In this document: in pieces, positions 23,817 through 31,652 of the stretch | Position numbering within the stretch: position 1 is the stretch's first letter | Layout: each line of letters starts with the position of its first letter | NCBI GenBank assembly: GCA_964403185.1 | Contig: CAYOFK010000004.1 | Coordinates: forward strand, 1 to 38,114 | Source: CAYOFK01 sp964403185 | GTDB lineage: Bacteria > Bacteroidota > Bacteroidia > Bacteroidales > VadinHA17 | Reading direction: 5' to 3' | DNA: 38,114 nucleotides | Notes under the pieces: generated by a model | Database searches by the model: none | Seen by the model: the letters and a program-made list of their open reading frames with translations, nothing else | What the model was told of the DNA's origin: nothing | Translations under genes and position numbers: made by a program

Positions 23817-25340
23817 TCAGTGTTCTTTTTGAATGTGGTTCATGCCTATACGAAACCGTTCCATGGTTTCTTCCCTGCCAAGCAAGGCCATACTATCAAA
23901 CAAGTGCGGACCGGTACCGGCACCCATTAGAAGGAGTCTGCATACGCTGAGGATCTGACCCATATTCAGACCGTTTTTTGTGATCCAGTCTTTAACCAGG
24001 CTTTCGACATATTCCGATATGAAAGAATCTGAATCTTCAAACAGGTTTATCAGCTCTTGTATATGCCCGGGAGTATCTTTTTTCCATCTTTTCCCGATGA
24101 TCTTTTCATCATAGGCTTCCGGTCTTTTAAAGAAGAACCAGGAGTGTTCCCAAAGTTCATCAATAAAAGAAACCCGTTCTTTAATCAATCCGCAAACTTT
24201 TACAAGGTAATCATGATCTGGCGCAATATTTTTTTCTTCAAGCGATGGCCTGAACAGATCCGCCAGTTCTTCATTGCTTTTTTTCCTGAGGTATTGTTGG
24301 TTGAACCACCTGGCTTTCCCGGGGTCAAACCGGGAGCCTGCTTTAATGATGCGCTCCAGCGAAAAAGCATCTATCAGTTCTTCCATTGTGAACAACTCCT
24401 GAGTGGTCCCCGGGTTCCATCCCAGGAATGCCAGAATATTAATAAAGGCTTCAGGAAAATATCCTGCTTCCCGGTAGCCGCTTGAGATTTCACCCGTATC
24501 AGGATTCTTCCATTCAAGGGGAAATACCGGGAATCCCAAACGATCCCCATCGCGTTTACTCAACTTTCCCTTACCATCGGGTTTCAGGGTCAGAGGCATG
24601 TGCGCAAATTCCGGAGGGTCCCAGCCAAAAGCCCTGTATAACAGAATATGCAATGGTAAAGATGGCAGCCACTCCTCACCCCTGATCACGTGTGATATTT
24701 CCATAAGGTGGTCGTCCACCACATTGGCCAGATGATAGGTTGGCAATCCGTCTGATTTAAACAGGATCTTATCATCCAGGGTTGCTGTTTCCACTGAGAC
24801 CGTACCTCTGACAATATCCTGAAATTCGAGTGTTTCATCTTCCGGAACACGAAACCTGATCACATAGGATTGCCCCCCTTTGATACGGGATTGCACTTCA
24901 TCACCCGGAAGGTTCAGGCTGTTTTTCAACCGGTTCCTGAATTCTGCATTATAAGTAAAAACCGATTGTTCTTTTTCTTTTTGGGTTCTGAGGGCATTTA
25001 ATTCCTCAGGTGTGTCAAAAGCATAATAGGCATCACCGTTTTTGATTAACCTGTCAGCAAATTCCTTATACTGTCTTCCGGATTGTCTGTAAGGGCCAAA
25101 GTCCCCTCCTTCCTTCACACCCTCATCAATATGTATTCCGCACCATTGGAGGGCTTCATTAACATACTCCTCCGCTCCTTTCACATAGCGCTTTTGATCG
25201 GTATCCTCAATCCTGAGGATCATGGTTCCTCCATGTTTGCGGGCATATAAATAGTTGAACAAAGCTGTTCTCGTCCCACCAATATGTAGTGGCCCGGTAG
25301 GACTTGGAGCAAAACGCACCCTAACTGGTTTTGTTGTCAT
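23817..25340 (-). CDS. gltX: Glutamyl-tRNA synthetase
   Basis: 507 residues, normal bacterial length. It charges tRNA-Glu with glutamate. The class I signatures are PSPTGPLHIGGTRTA (HIGG, residues 19-22) and KLSKRDGDRLGFPV (KLSKR near 258). RIEDTD, YHLANVVDDHLMEISHVIRG and EEWLPSLPLHILLY are typical, and the C-terminal helical anticodon-binding domain is complete. The ATG at 25340 gives the canonical start MTTKPVRVRFAPSPTG. It is divergent from tdh across 256 bp. A TATCTTTG -7 box lies on the minus strand at 25362-25369, but no -33 box is at the usual distance. Confidence 0.97.
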   Translation of the reverse strand: MTTKPVRVRFAPSPTGPLHIGGTRTALFNYLYARKHGGTMILRIEDTDQKRYVKGAEEYVNEALQWCGIHIDEGVKEGGDFGPYRQSGRQYKEFADRLIKNGDAYYAFDTPEELNALRTQKEKEQSVFTYNAEFRNRLKNSLNLPGDEVQSRIKGGQSYVIRFRVPEDETLEFQDIVRGTVSVETATLDDKILFKSDGLPTYHLANVVDDHLMEISHVIRGEEWLPSLPLHILLYRAFGWDPPEFAHMPLTLKPDGKGKLSKRDGDRLGFPVFPLEWKNPDTGEISSGYREAGYFPEAFINILAFLGWNPGTTQELFTMEELIDAFSLERIIKAGSRFDPGKARWFNQQYLRKKSNEELADLFRPSLEEKNIAPDHDYLVKVCGLIKERVSFIDELWEHSWFFFKRPEAYDEKIIGKRWKKDTPGHIQELINLFEDSDSFISEYVESLVKDWITKNGLNMGQILSVCRLLLMGAGTGPHLFDSMALLGREETMERFRIGMNHIQKEH

Positions 25341-25361
25341 ATCATTGTGGTATACATTTTA

Positions 25362-25389
25362 CAAAGATAGTGAGTTCAACAAAACTCAC
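25362..25389 (-). promoter_or_regulatory. Possible gltX -7 box with adjacent dyad
   Basis: The minus strand reads TATCTTTG at 25369-25362, an exact TAnnTTTG match 22 bp before the ATG. Directly upstream is a 7 bp dyad, GTGAGTT (25370-25376) with AACTCAC (25383-25389). The -33 TTTG is missing, so this is tentative. Confidence 0.35.
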
Positions 25390-25596
25390 TTTGTCTGAAA
25401 AAGAGAAAAACGTTGATGCCAGAATATTCCTTACATTAGCTCTGGTAAAGAAGCATGAATTAAATCTTTTTTTTACGGTTGTATTTATATTAATTTCGGA
25501 AAATAAAATGTGATGAATTGTATTCCAACCAGGAATTCTGAGCATTAAAACTGATTTAAAACTCTAACATATTAATTACCTGGCTTTATTACAAGG

Positions 25597-26622
25597 ATGA
25601 AAGCACTCGTAAAGGCAAAACCCGTAAAAGGGATATGGATGGAAGAGATACCTGTACCGGAACCCGGGATCAATGATGTGATTGTAAGAATCAGAAAAAC
25701 AGCCATATGTGGTACGGATCTCCACATCTATCTGTGGGATGAATGGGCAAAGAAAACTATAAAAACCCCAATGGTGATTGGTCACGAATACATGGGAGTG
25801 GTCCATCAAACCGGTTCGGGGGTTAAGAATGTAACTATCGGTGACCGCGTTACCGGCGAGGGCCATATTGCCTGTGGTTATTGCCGCAATTGCCGGCGTG
25901 GCAAAAAACATGTATGCCAGAATACCATCGGGGTTGGAGTAAACCGCGATGGTGCTTTTGCAGAGTATGTATCCATTCCGGCCGGGAATATCATTCACCT
26001 TGATGACAGGATCAGTGATGAAATTGCCTCCATCATGGATCCTTTTGGTAATGCTGCTCATACGGCACTTTCATTTTCCGTCCTGGGGGAGGATGTTCTT
26101 ATTACAGGAGCAGGTCTGATTGGAAGCATGGCTGTTGCCATCTGTAAATTTGCAGGTGCACGATATATCGTAGTGAGTGACTTAAGTGATTCACGACTGA
26201 AAATAGCAAAAGAATTAGGAGCCACAAAGACTGTTAACCCCTCCAAAGGAGAAAAAATTCAGGACTGTGTTAAAGCACTGGGAATGGCTGGTTTTGATGT
26301 TGGCCTGGAGATGTCGGGATCATCCGAAGCCATTAATGAAATGATTGAAAACATGTACAACGGATCGAAAATTGCTCTCCTTGGAATCTTACCTAACGAC
26401 ACAAAAGTGCCCTGGGACAAAATAATATTTAAAGCATTAAGCCTCAAAGGAATTTACGGAAGGGAAATGTTTGAAACATGGTACAAGATGGAACAAATGC
26501 TTATTTCCGGGCTGGACATTTCACCGATCATTACCCATCGATTAAGTGCTGAAGATTTCCAGGCAGGTTTTGATGCAATGGAATGCGGAGACAGTGGAAA
26601 AGTAATTTTAAATTGGGAATAA
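25597..26622 (+). CDS. tdh: L-threonine 3-dehydrogenase
   Basis: 341 residues, the same length as E. coli Tdh. It oxidises L-threonine to 2-amino-3-ketobutyrate with NAD+. It is a zinc-dependent medium-chain dehydrogenase: the catalytic zinc site is Cys38, His63 and Glu64 (TAICGTDLH; GHEYMG), and the structural zinc ligands Cys93, Cys96, Cys99 and Cys107 (CGYCRNCRRGKKHVC) fall at the E. coli positions. The Rossmann loop is TGAGLIGSMAVAICK. It lies 6 bp before kbl, forming the classic two-step threonine-to-glycine operon. No consensus promoter was identified in the divergent gap with gltX. Confidence 0.97.
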   Translation: MKALVKAKPVKGIWMEEIPVPEPGINDVIVRIRKTAICGTDLHIYLWDEWAKKTIKTPMVIGHEYMGVVHQTGSGVKNVTIGDRVTGEGHIACGYCRNCRRGKKHVCQNTIGVGVNRDGAFAEYVSIPAGNIIHLDDRISDEIASIMDPFGNAAHTALSFSVLGEDVLITGAGLIGSMAVAICKFAGARYIVVSDLSDSRLKIAKELGATKTVNPSKGEKIQDCVKALGMAGFDVGLEMSGSSEAINEMIENMYNGSKIALLGILPNDTKVPWDKIIFKALSLKGIYGREMFETWYKMEQMLISGLDISPIITHRLSAEDFQAGFDAMECGDSGKVILNWE

Positions 26623-26628
26623 TAAAAA

Positions 26629-27861
26629 ATGTACGGGAAATTTAAAAAACATCTGGAACATCAATTAAACGGGATGCGTGAAGCCGGGCTTTACAAAGAA
26701 GAACGGATCATTACCACCCCCCAGAACATAGAAATTGAAACCACACAAGGTTTGAACGTCCTGAATTTCTGTGCGAACAATTATCTGGGTTTATCCTCGC
26801 ACCCCCGTGTAATTGAAGCTGCAAAAAGAACGCTCGACACTCACGGATTCGGCATGTCATCCGTACGTTTTATTTGTGGCACACAGGACATCCATAAAGA
26901 ACTTGAAGAAAAGCTGTCCGGTTTTTTGGGAACGGAAGACACCATTCTTTATTCATCGGCCTTTGACGCCAACGGGGGTGTATTTGAACCCCTGCTGGAC
27001 TCAGAGTCAGCCATTATTTCGGATGAATTAAACCATGCTTCCATCATTGATGGTGTGAGACTTTGCAAAGCAAAAAGGTACAGATACCGCAACAACAACA
27101 TGGAAGATCTTGAGGAGCAGTTAAAGCAAGCCGATAAGGATGAGGCAAAGTATAAACTGATTGTCACCGATGGGGTATTTTCCATGGATGGCATCGTTGC
27201 CCGGGTTGACAATATCTGTGATATCGCAGAGAAATATGATGCACTGGTAGTGGTGGACGACTCCCATGCCACTGGTTTTGTTGGCAAACACGGGCGTGGC
27301 AGTGCCGAACACTGCAATGTTTTGGGCCGGGTTGATATCATAACCACTACTTTTGGAAAAGCTCTGGGAGGAGCCTCCGGAGGATGTGTATCAGGAAAAA
27401 AGGAGATCATTGACATGCTTCGGCAAAGATCGAGGCCCTATTTGTTTTCTAACTCACTGTCCCCGGTAATTGCCGGAGCCACTCTGGAAGTCCTTAAGAT
27501 GTTAACAGAGACCACCCAACTCAGGGACCGGCTGGAGCAAAATACCAGAATGTTCCGGGAAGGCCTGGAAAAATCCGGTTTTATAATTGTCCCGGGAAGC
27601 CATCCCATTGTACCCATCATGTTGTTTAATGCAAAGCTATCGCAGGATGTATCCGGGGATCTCTACCGGGAAGGCATTTATGCCATTGGATTCTTTTTTC
27701 CGGTAGTGCCAAACGGGCAGGCCCGGATAAGGATACAGATCTCTGCAGCGCATGAACGGCGCCATCTTGATAAAGCCCTGGAAGCATTTACAAGAGTTGG
27801 GGAAAAATATGAGATCCTTGGATTGACCAGGCAGGAAATCATTGCTAAGTACGGATTGTAG
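26629..27861 (+). CDS. kbl: 2-amino-3-ketobutyrate CoA ligase (glycine C-acetyltransferase)
   Basis: 410 residues. It splits 2-amino-3-ketobutyrate with CoA into glycine and acetyl-CoA, completing threonine breakdown begun by Tdh. It is a PLP-dependent alpha-oxoamine synthase: the PLP lysine is Lys244 in TTTFGKALGGASGG, the same position as in E. coli Kbl, and DDSHATGFVGKHGRG holds the PLP-ring Asp and His. The 12 or so residues beyond the E. coli length are a C-terminal tail (GLTRQEIIAKYGL). It is co-transcribed with tdh. The reaction intermediate is unstable, so the two enzymes are expected to work closely together. Confidence 0.97.
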   Translation: MYGKFKKHLEHQLNGMREAGLYKEERIITTPQNIEIETTQGLNVLNFCANNYLGLSSHPRVIEAAKRTLDTHGFGMSSVRFICGTQDIHKELEEKLSGFLGTEDTILYSSAFDANGGVFEPLLDSESAIISDELNHASIIDGVRLCKAKRYRYRNNNMEDLEEQLKQADKDEAKYKLIVTDGVFSMDGIVARVDNICDIAEKYDALVVVDDSHATGFVGKHGRGSAEHCNVLGRVDIITTTFGKALGGASGGCVSGKKEIIDMLRQRSRPYLFSNSLSPVIAGATLEVLKMLTETTQLRDRLEQNTRMFREGLEKSGFIIVPGSHPIVPIMLFNAKLSQDVSGDLYREGIYAIGFFFPVVPNGQARIRIQISAAHERRHLDKALEAFTRVGEKYEILGLTRQEIIAKYGL

Positions 27862-28253
27862 GGAGTTGTTTATTGGTTGAGGGGTTGAGAAGTTGAAGAG
27901 GATGTCCAAAAACGGACATCAGGCTTAATTTTAGCTGCAAAATAGCAGATTTCAGCACCTGAGTTTGATTGCTGGCTGCGTCAAGCCCCAATCGGGGCGG
28001 AAGATAATAGCCCCGGGCGATGCCCGGGGTATCCCGTACCATCATGAAACCGGTCCGTGAGGGATGTTGGAGCAGGGTACAGGTACAAATACGGACCGGA
28101 TTAGTAAAAGGCCGGTTTCATCAATCCCCCTTAAGAGGACATCTGTTTTTGGACATCCTCAGGGGTTGAACTGAAAGACCTGAATACCATCTCCGGTTGA
28201 ATTGGGGATATCCATAATTTATTCCGGGAAACCAATTACTTTACCGGAGGATC
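27862..28253. other. Gene-free region between kbl and nrdJ
   Basis: The tdh-kbl operon and the minus-strand nrdJ gene converge here. Most of the space is taken by the inverted-repeat element at 27898-28160. A TTGA-rich stretch (27871-27899) precedes it, and AGGGGTTGA occurs on both sides (27880-27888, 28161-28169). Nothing is recognised in 28170-28253. Confidence 0.5.
27898..28160. mobile_element. MITE-like element with 16 bp perfect terminal inverted repeats
   Basis: GAGGATGTCCAAAAAC (27898-27913) is the exact reverse complement of 28145-28160. The 263 bp unit codes for nothing obvious but is rich in stems: GCCCC/GGGGC (27985-27998), CCCCGGGC-GAT-GCCCGGGG (28011-28029), ATGAAACCGG/CCGGTTTCAT (28044-28053 with 28112-28121) and CCGGTCCGT/ACGGACCGG (28050-28058 with 28091-28099). 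The last two share four left-arm bases and so compete. No clear target duplication is adjacent to the termini. A non-autonomous element or a structured transcript tail are both possible. Confidence 0.5.
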
Positions 28254-30875
28254 TTACCCACACTTGGTGTGTCCGCACTCGCCACATATCAGGCACCCTT
28301 CCTGATATACCAGGTTGGTTGATTGGCATTCGGAGCAGGATATACCGGATGCGGCTTCGGTACCATCCGGTATGAATTTCTTCAACGCACGTTCAACCCC
28401 GGTTTTCCACGAGTTGATATTTTCACTGTCAAGCTGAAGTTTGGATACCAGGTCCACTACATTTTTAAGGGGCATGCCATGTCTCAAAATTCCGGAGATC
28501 AGTTTGGCATAATTCCAGTATTCCTTATTAAACATATGAGACAGTCCGCCCACAGTGTTCCTGTAGCCATACTTATCGGTATATTGAAAGTCATACCGGT
28601 TATTCCCTGATTCATCCCGGGTTTTGAGGATGCTCCCTTTAACGATGGATTTGGGAATTGCCAGCACGTCTTCATCCACAATTCCTGTAAAGATCTCATA
28701 CGGCCGTCCGTTAAGAATGCCCACAAAGGCAATCCATTTGTCATTATTATTCTGGAAACGTACCACTTCCGCTCCCAGTGTTTTAGGCCGTTTAGGAGAG
28801 TTAAATTCCTGCTGTGCATCCCCTTTCTGATTATAATCCGAGGCAACAAGGACACCGGAACGGGAACCATCCCTGTACACGGTTGCACCTTTACATCCTG
28901 TATCCCAGGCCGTCACATACAAATGGCCGACCATGTCTTCCGAAACATCCTGCGGAAGATTCACTGTCACACTTATGGAATGGTCTACCCACTTTTGTAT
29001 GGAGCCCTGCATTTTTATTTTTGCCACCCAATCCACATCATTTGATGTGGCCTGGAAATAAGGGGATTTTTCTATCAGTTTTTGAATTTTTGCCTCGGAA
29101 TAATGCATGACATCATTGACATTGTAACCATTCACCTTCAGCCATGTCTGGAATTTATGATGGAACACATTATATTCCTCCCATGCATCGCCCACTTCAT
29201 CCACAAATGAAACCTTAACATCCGCATCATTAGGATTTACTTTTCTTCTTCGTTTATAAACCGGAAGAAATACGGGTTCAATCCCGGATGTGGTTTGAGT
29301 CATCAGGCTGGTGGTCCCTGTAGGCGCAATGGTAAGGAGGGCTATGTTCCGCCGGCCCTTCTTCTCCATGTCGTCATATAAGGCCGGATCGGCTTTTCTC
29401 AGTCGTTGTATGAACGGATTATTCTTTTCTCTTTGAATGTCAAAAATCGGAAAGGCTCCCCGTTCTCCGGCCAGGTTTACTGATGCCCTGTACGCCTCCA
29501 GTGCAAGGGTTTTATGCACTTCAATTGAAAAATCTATGGCGTTATCACTTCCGTATTGCAATCCGAGGGCAGCCAGCATGTCGCCTTCAGCTGTGATGCC
29601 GATTCCTGTACGGCGGCCTTCCCGTGCTTTGATCTTTATATTTTCCCACAGGTTGCGCTCTACTCTCTTAATCTCATCAACCTCAGGATCTTTATTGATC
29701 TTATTAAGAATGAAATCCACTTTCTCAAGTTCCAGATCAATAATGTCATCCATAATCCGCAGGGCATATCCCACATGCTCTTTAAACAGGTTAAAATCAA
29801 ATTTTGCCTTTGAAGTAAACGGATCCTTCACAAAAGAATAAAGGTTGATGGCCAGAAGCCTGCAGCTATCGTATGGACAGAGAGGTATTTCACCACAGGG
29901 ATTTGTTGAAACAGTTGTATATCCAAGGTCGGAGTAACAATCCGGAACAGATTCACGGATTATAGTATCCCAGAACAGGATTCCCGGTTCTGCTGATTTC
30001 CAGGCGTTGTGCACAATGTTATCCCACAATTTTCTCGCTCTGACTTTTTTTGTGAAAACCGGATTATCCGAATCCACCGGGAATTGTTGCACGTATTTCT
30101 TATCCTCCACTACGGCCCTCATGAATTCATCATCGATCCTTACAGAGATGTTTGCTCCGGTTACTTTGCCTTTTTTAAGTTTGGCATCAATAAAAGCAGT
30201 GGAATCAGGATGTTTGACAGATATGGTAAGCATCAAAGCCCCTCGTCGTCCGTCCTGGGCCACTTCCCTGGTGGAGTTTGAATACCGTTCCATAAACGGA
30301 ACCACCCCGGTGGAAGAAAGGGCGCTGTTCAGTACCGGGCTTCCTTTGGGCCTGATGTGAGACAGGTCGTGGCCTACTCCTCCCCTTCTTTTCATCAGTT
30401 GCACCTGTTCCTGGTCTATCTTCATAATGGCTCCATAAGAATCTGAAGATCCTTCGCTGCCAACCACAAAACAATTGGACAGGGATGCAATCTGATGGTT
30501 GTTTCCTATCCCGGTCATTGGTCCACCCTGGGGAACAATATAATTAAAGCCTTCTAAAAGCTTATAGATCTCTTCATCTGATAGTGGATTTGGATAGTTC
30601 TTTTCAACTCTTGCAATTTCAGATGCAAGTCTTTGGTGCATGTTGTCCGGAGTCAACTCATATAAATTCCCGTCAGAATCTTTTAATGCGTACTTATTCA
30701 CCCAAACCCTGGCAGCCAATTCATCGCCTTTAAAATATTTCTTAGAGGCTTTAAAGGCATCCTCAAAAGAATATGCTTTTAATTTTTTTCCGGTACTCCG
30801 TGATTTAACAAGCGTTTCTTTAGTCACAGGATTCTTTAAATCGATGGTTTTTTGTTTGGCATGAGAATCATCCAT
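28254..30875 (-). CDS. nrdJ: Adenosylcobalamin-dependent (class II) ribonucleotide reductase
   Basis: 873 residues. It reduces ribonucleotides to deoxyribonucleotides with a radical made from coenzyme B12, and needs no oxygen and no small subunit. Landmarks are SNCFVVGSEGSSDSYGAI (first redox Cys), MKRRGGVGHDLSHIRP, TNPCGEIPLCPYDSCR (radical Cys near residue 325) and PTGTTSLMTQTTSGIEPVF. The C-terminal tail has a zinc-ribbon pattern, CSECQ and CGEC, ending HTKCG, which in this NrdJ group serves redox regeneration. An insert before the tail (EVVRFQNNNDKWIAFVGILN) is also typical of the long B12-dependent form. It stands alone. I found no cobalamin riboswitch upstream, though one might be expected for other B12-related genes. 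Confidence 0.95.
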   Translation of the reverse strand: MDDSHAKQKTIDLKNPVTKETLVKSRSTGKKLKAYSFEDAFKASKKYFKGDELAARVWVNKYALKDSDGNLYELTPDNMHQRLASEIARVEKNYPNPLSDEEIYKLLEGFNYIVPQGGPMTGIGNNHQIASLSNCFVVGSEGSSDSYGAIMKIDQEQVQLMKRRGGVGHDLSHIRPKGSPVLNSALSSTGVVPFMERYSNSTREVAQDGRRGALMLTISVKHPDSTAFIDAKLKKGKVTGANISVRIDDEFMRAVVEDKKYVQQFPVDSDNPVFTKKVRARKLWDNIVHNAWKSAEPGILFWDTIIRESVPDCYSDLGYTTVSTNPCGEIPLCPYDSCRLLAINLYSFVKDPFTSKAKFDFNLFKEHVGYALRIMDDIIDLELEKVDFILNKINKDPEVDEIKRVERNLWENIKIKAREGRRTGIGITAEGDMLAALGLQYGSDNAIDFSIEVHKTLALEAYRASVNLAGERGAFPIFDIQREKNNPFIQRLRKADPALYDDMEKKGRRNIALLTIAPTGTTSLMTQTTSGIEPVFLPVYKRRRKVNPNDADVKVSFVDEVGDAWEEYNVFHHKFQTWLKVNGYNVNDVMHYSEAKIQKLIEKSPYFQATSNDVDWVAKIKMQGSIQKWVDHSISVTVNLPQDVSEDMVGHLYVTAWDTGCKGATVYRDGSRSGVLVASDYNQKGDAQQEFNSPKRPKTLGAEVVRFQNNNDKWIAFVGILNGRPYEIFTGIVDEDVLAIPKSIVKGSILKTRDESGNNRYDFQYTDKYGYRNTVGGLSHMFNKEYWNYAKLISGILRHGMPLKNVVDLVSKLQLDSENINSWKTGVERALKKFIPDGTEAASGISCSECQSTNLVYQEGCLICGECGHTKCG

Positions 30876-31497
30876 ATGCTAAAATTATCTAAAGCATTGA
30901 CAGCGTGAAAACTAATAATTGTTGGTTGTATTTAAGTCCGCTATGCAATTTATAAAACGCAAAAAATCTGAACAACACAGATCAATCCATACTTATTAAC
31001 AATTGGATCAAGTTATTAACGATGTCTTATAACACACTACATATCTGTATTTTATGAATATGTCTGTAAATTGTTAATTGCCGTAATATAAGAACACCAA
31101 ATTTTTAATTTCCTAAAGACCGGAGTTTCAAAGCCGGAAGTTGGAGCGAAGCAGATCGAAGATGCTAACCGGTAGCATCAGCAAATCCCGACCAAAGCGT
31201 TGGGGTCAAGAGATACTGTTTTAGTCCCTTTAGGGACAAAATATTTATAGTTTATCCATAGGATGTTTTAGTGAGTGCCATAGGCCAGGCCTGCCGGAAG
31301 GCAGGTACGATATATTATATTGACTTCTGGTTAACATTTTTCTATTCCGGTCCGGCATGACCATTTCTTCTGGTTGGCCTTAAGACCGGACCGTTTTCCT
31401 GGTTGCCCGGATACCCAGGGCGATGCCCTGGGCTATTTACATCCCGCCACTTCGGGGGCTCAAATCATTTTATTACCTGGAGATATCCTGATCAGGC
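30876..31497. other. Gene-free region filled with small hairpin repeats
   Basis: No gene was found. Hairpins seen: GATGCTA/TAGCATC (31161-31179), GTCCCT-TT-AGGGAC (31224-31237) followed by AAAATATTTATAG, CCTGCC-GGAA-GGCAGG (31290-31305), CGGTCCGG with CCGGACCG (31348-31355 and 31386-31393), and CCCAGGGC-GAT-GCCCTGGG (31414-31432). The last is a diverged copy of the motif at 28011-28029. The AT-rich part next to nrdJ (30876-31100) probably holds its promoter, but no consensus box was found. Confidence 0.5.
31414..31432. repeat. REP-like hairpin CCCAGGGC-GAT-GCCCTGGG
   Basis: An 8 bp perfect stem with a GAT loop, flanked by ATA and CTAT. It shares loop and stem layout with 28011-28029, which differs by one compensated base pair per arm, so the two are members of one repeat family. 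Confidence 0.6.
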
Positions 31498-31629
31498 GGG
31501 GCTGTCTCAAAAGCAACCTAATGGCATCATTCCGTACTTGATACGGAATCTTTGTAATGTGAAAATCAGGCTCTTATGGATTCCTGCTTTCGCAGGAATG
31601 ATATGTAATCTGACTTTTGAGACAGCCCC
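31498..31629. mobile_element. MITE-like element with 16 bp terminal inverted repeats
   Basis: GGGGCTGTCTCAAAAG (31498-31513) is the exact reverse complement of 31614-31629, giving a 132 bp non-coding unit. It contains two inner hairpins, ATTCCGTA/TACGGAAT (about 31530-31550) and ATTCCTGC-TTTC-GCAGGAAT (31580-31599). The termini resemble those I recall for IS1182-type transposons of Bacteroidota, which would supply the transposase; that link is from memory. The right 52 bases are repeated exactly at the window start. The element ends 23 bp after the TonB receptor stop. No target duplication is evident. Confidence 0.75.
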
Positions 31630-31652
31630 TTTGCTTTATTTCAAATACCTGC

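Noticed and set aside
31281..31305. GGCCAGGCCTGCC looks a little like a cobalamin riboswitch B12 box
   Set aside because: It is on the plus strand, opposite to nrdJ, lacks the central GAGA-type bases, and is explained by the CCTGCC/GGCAGG hairpin.
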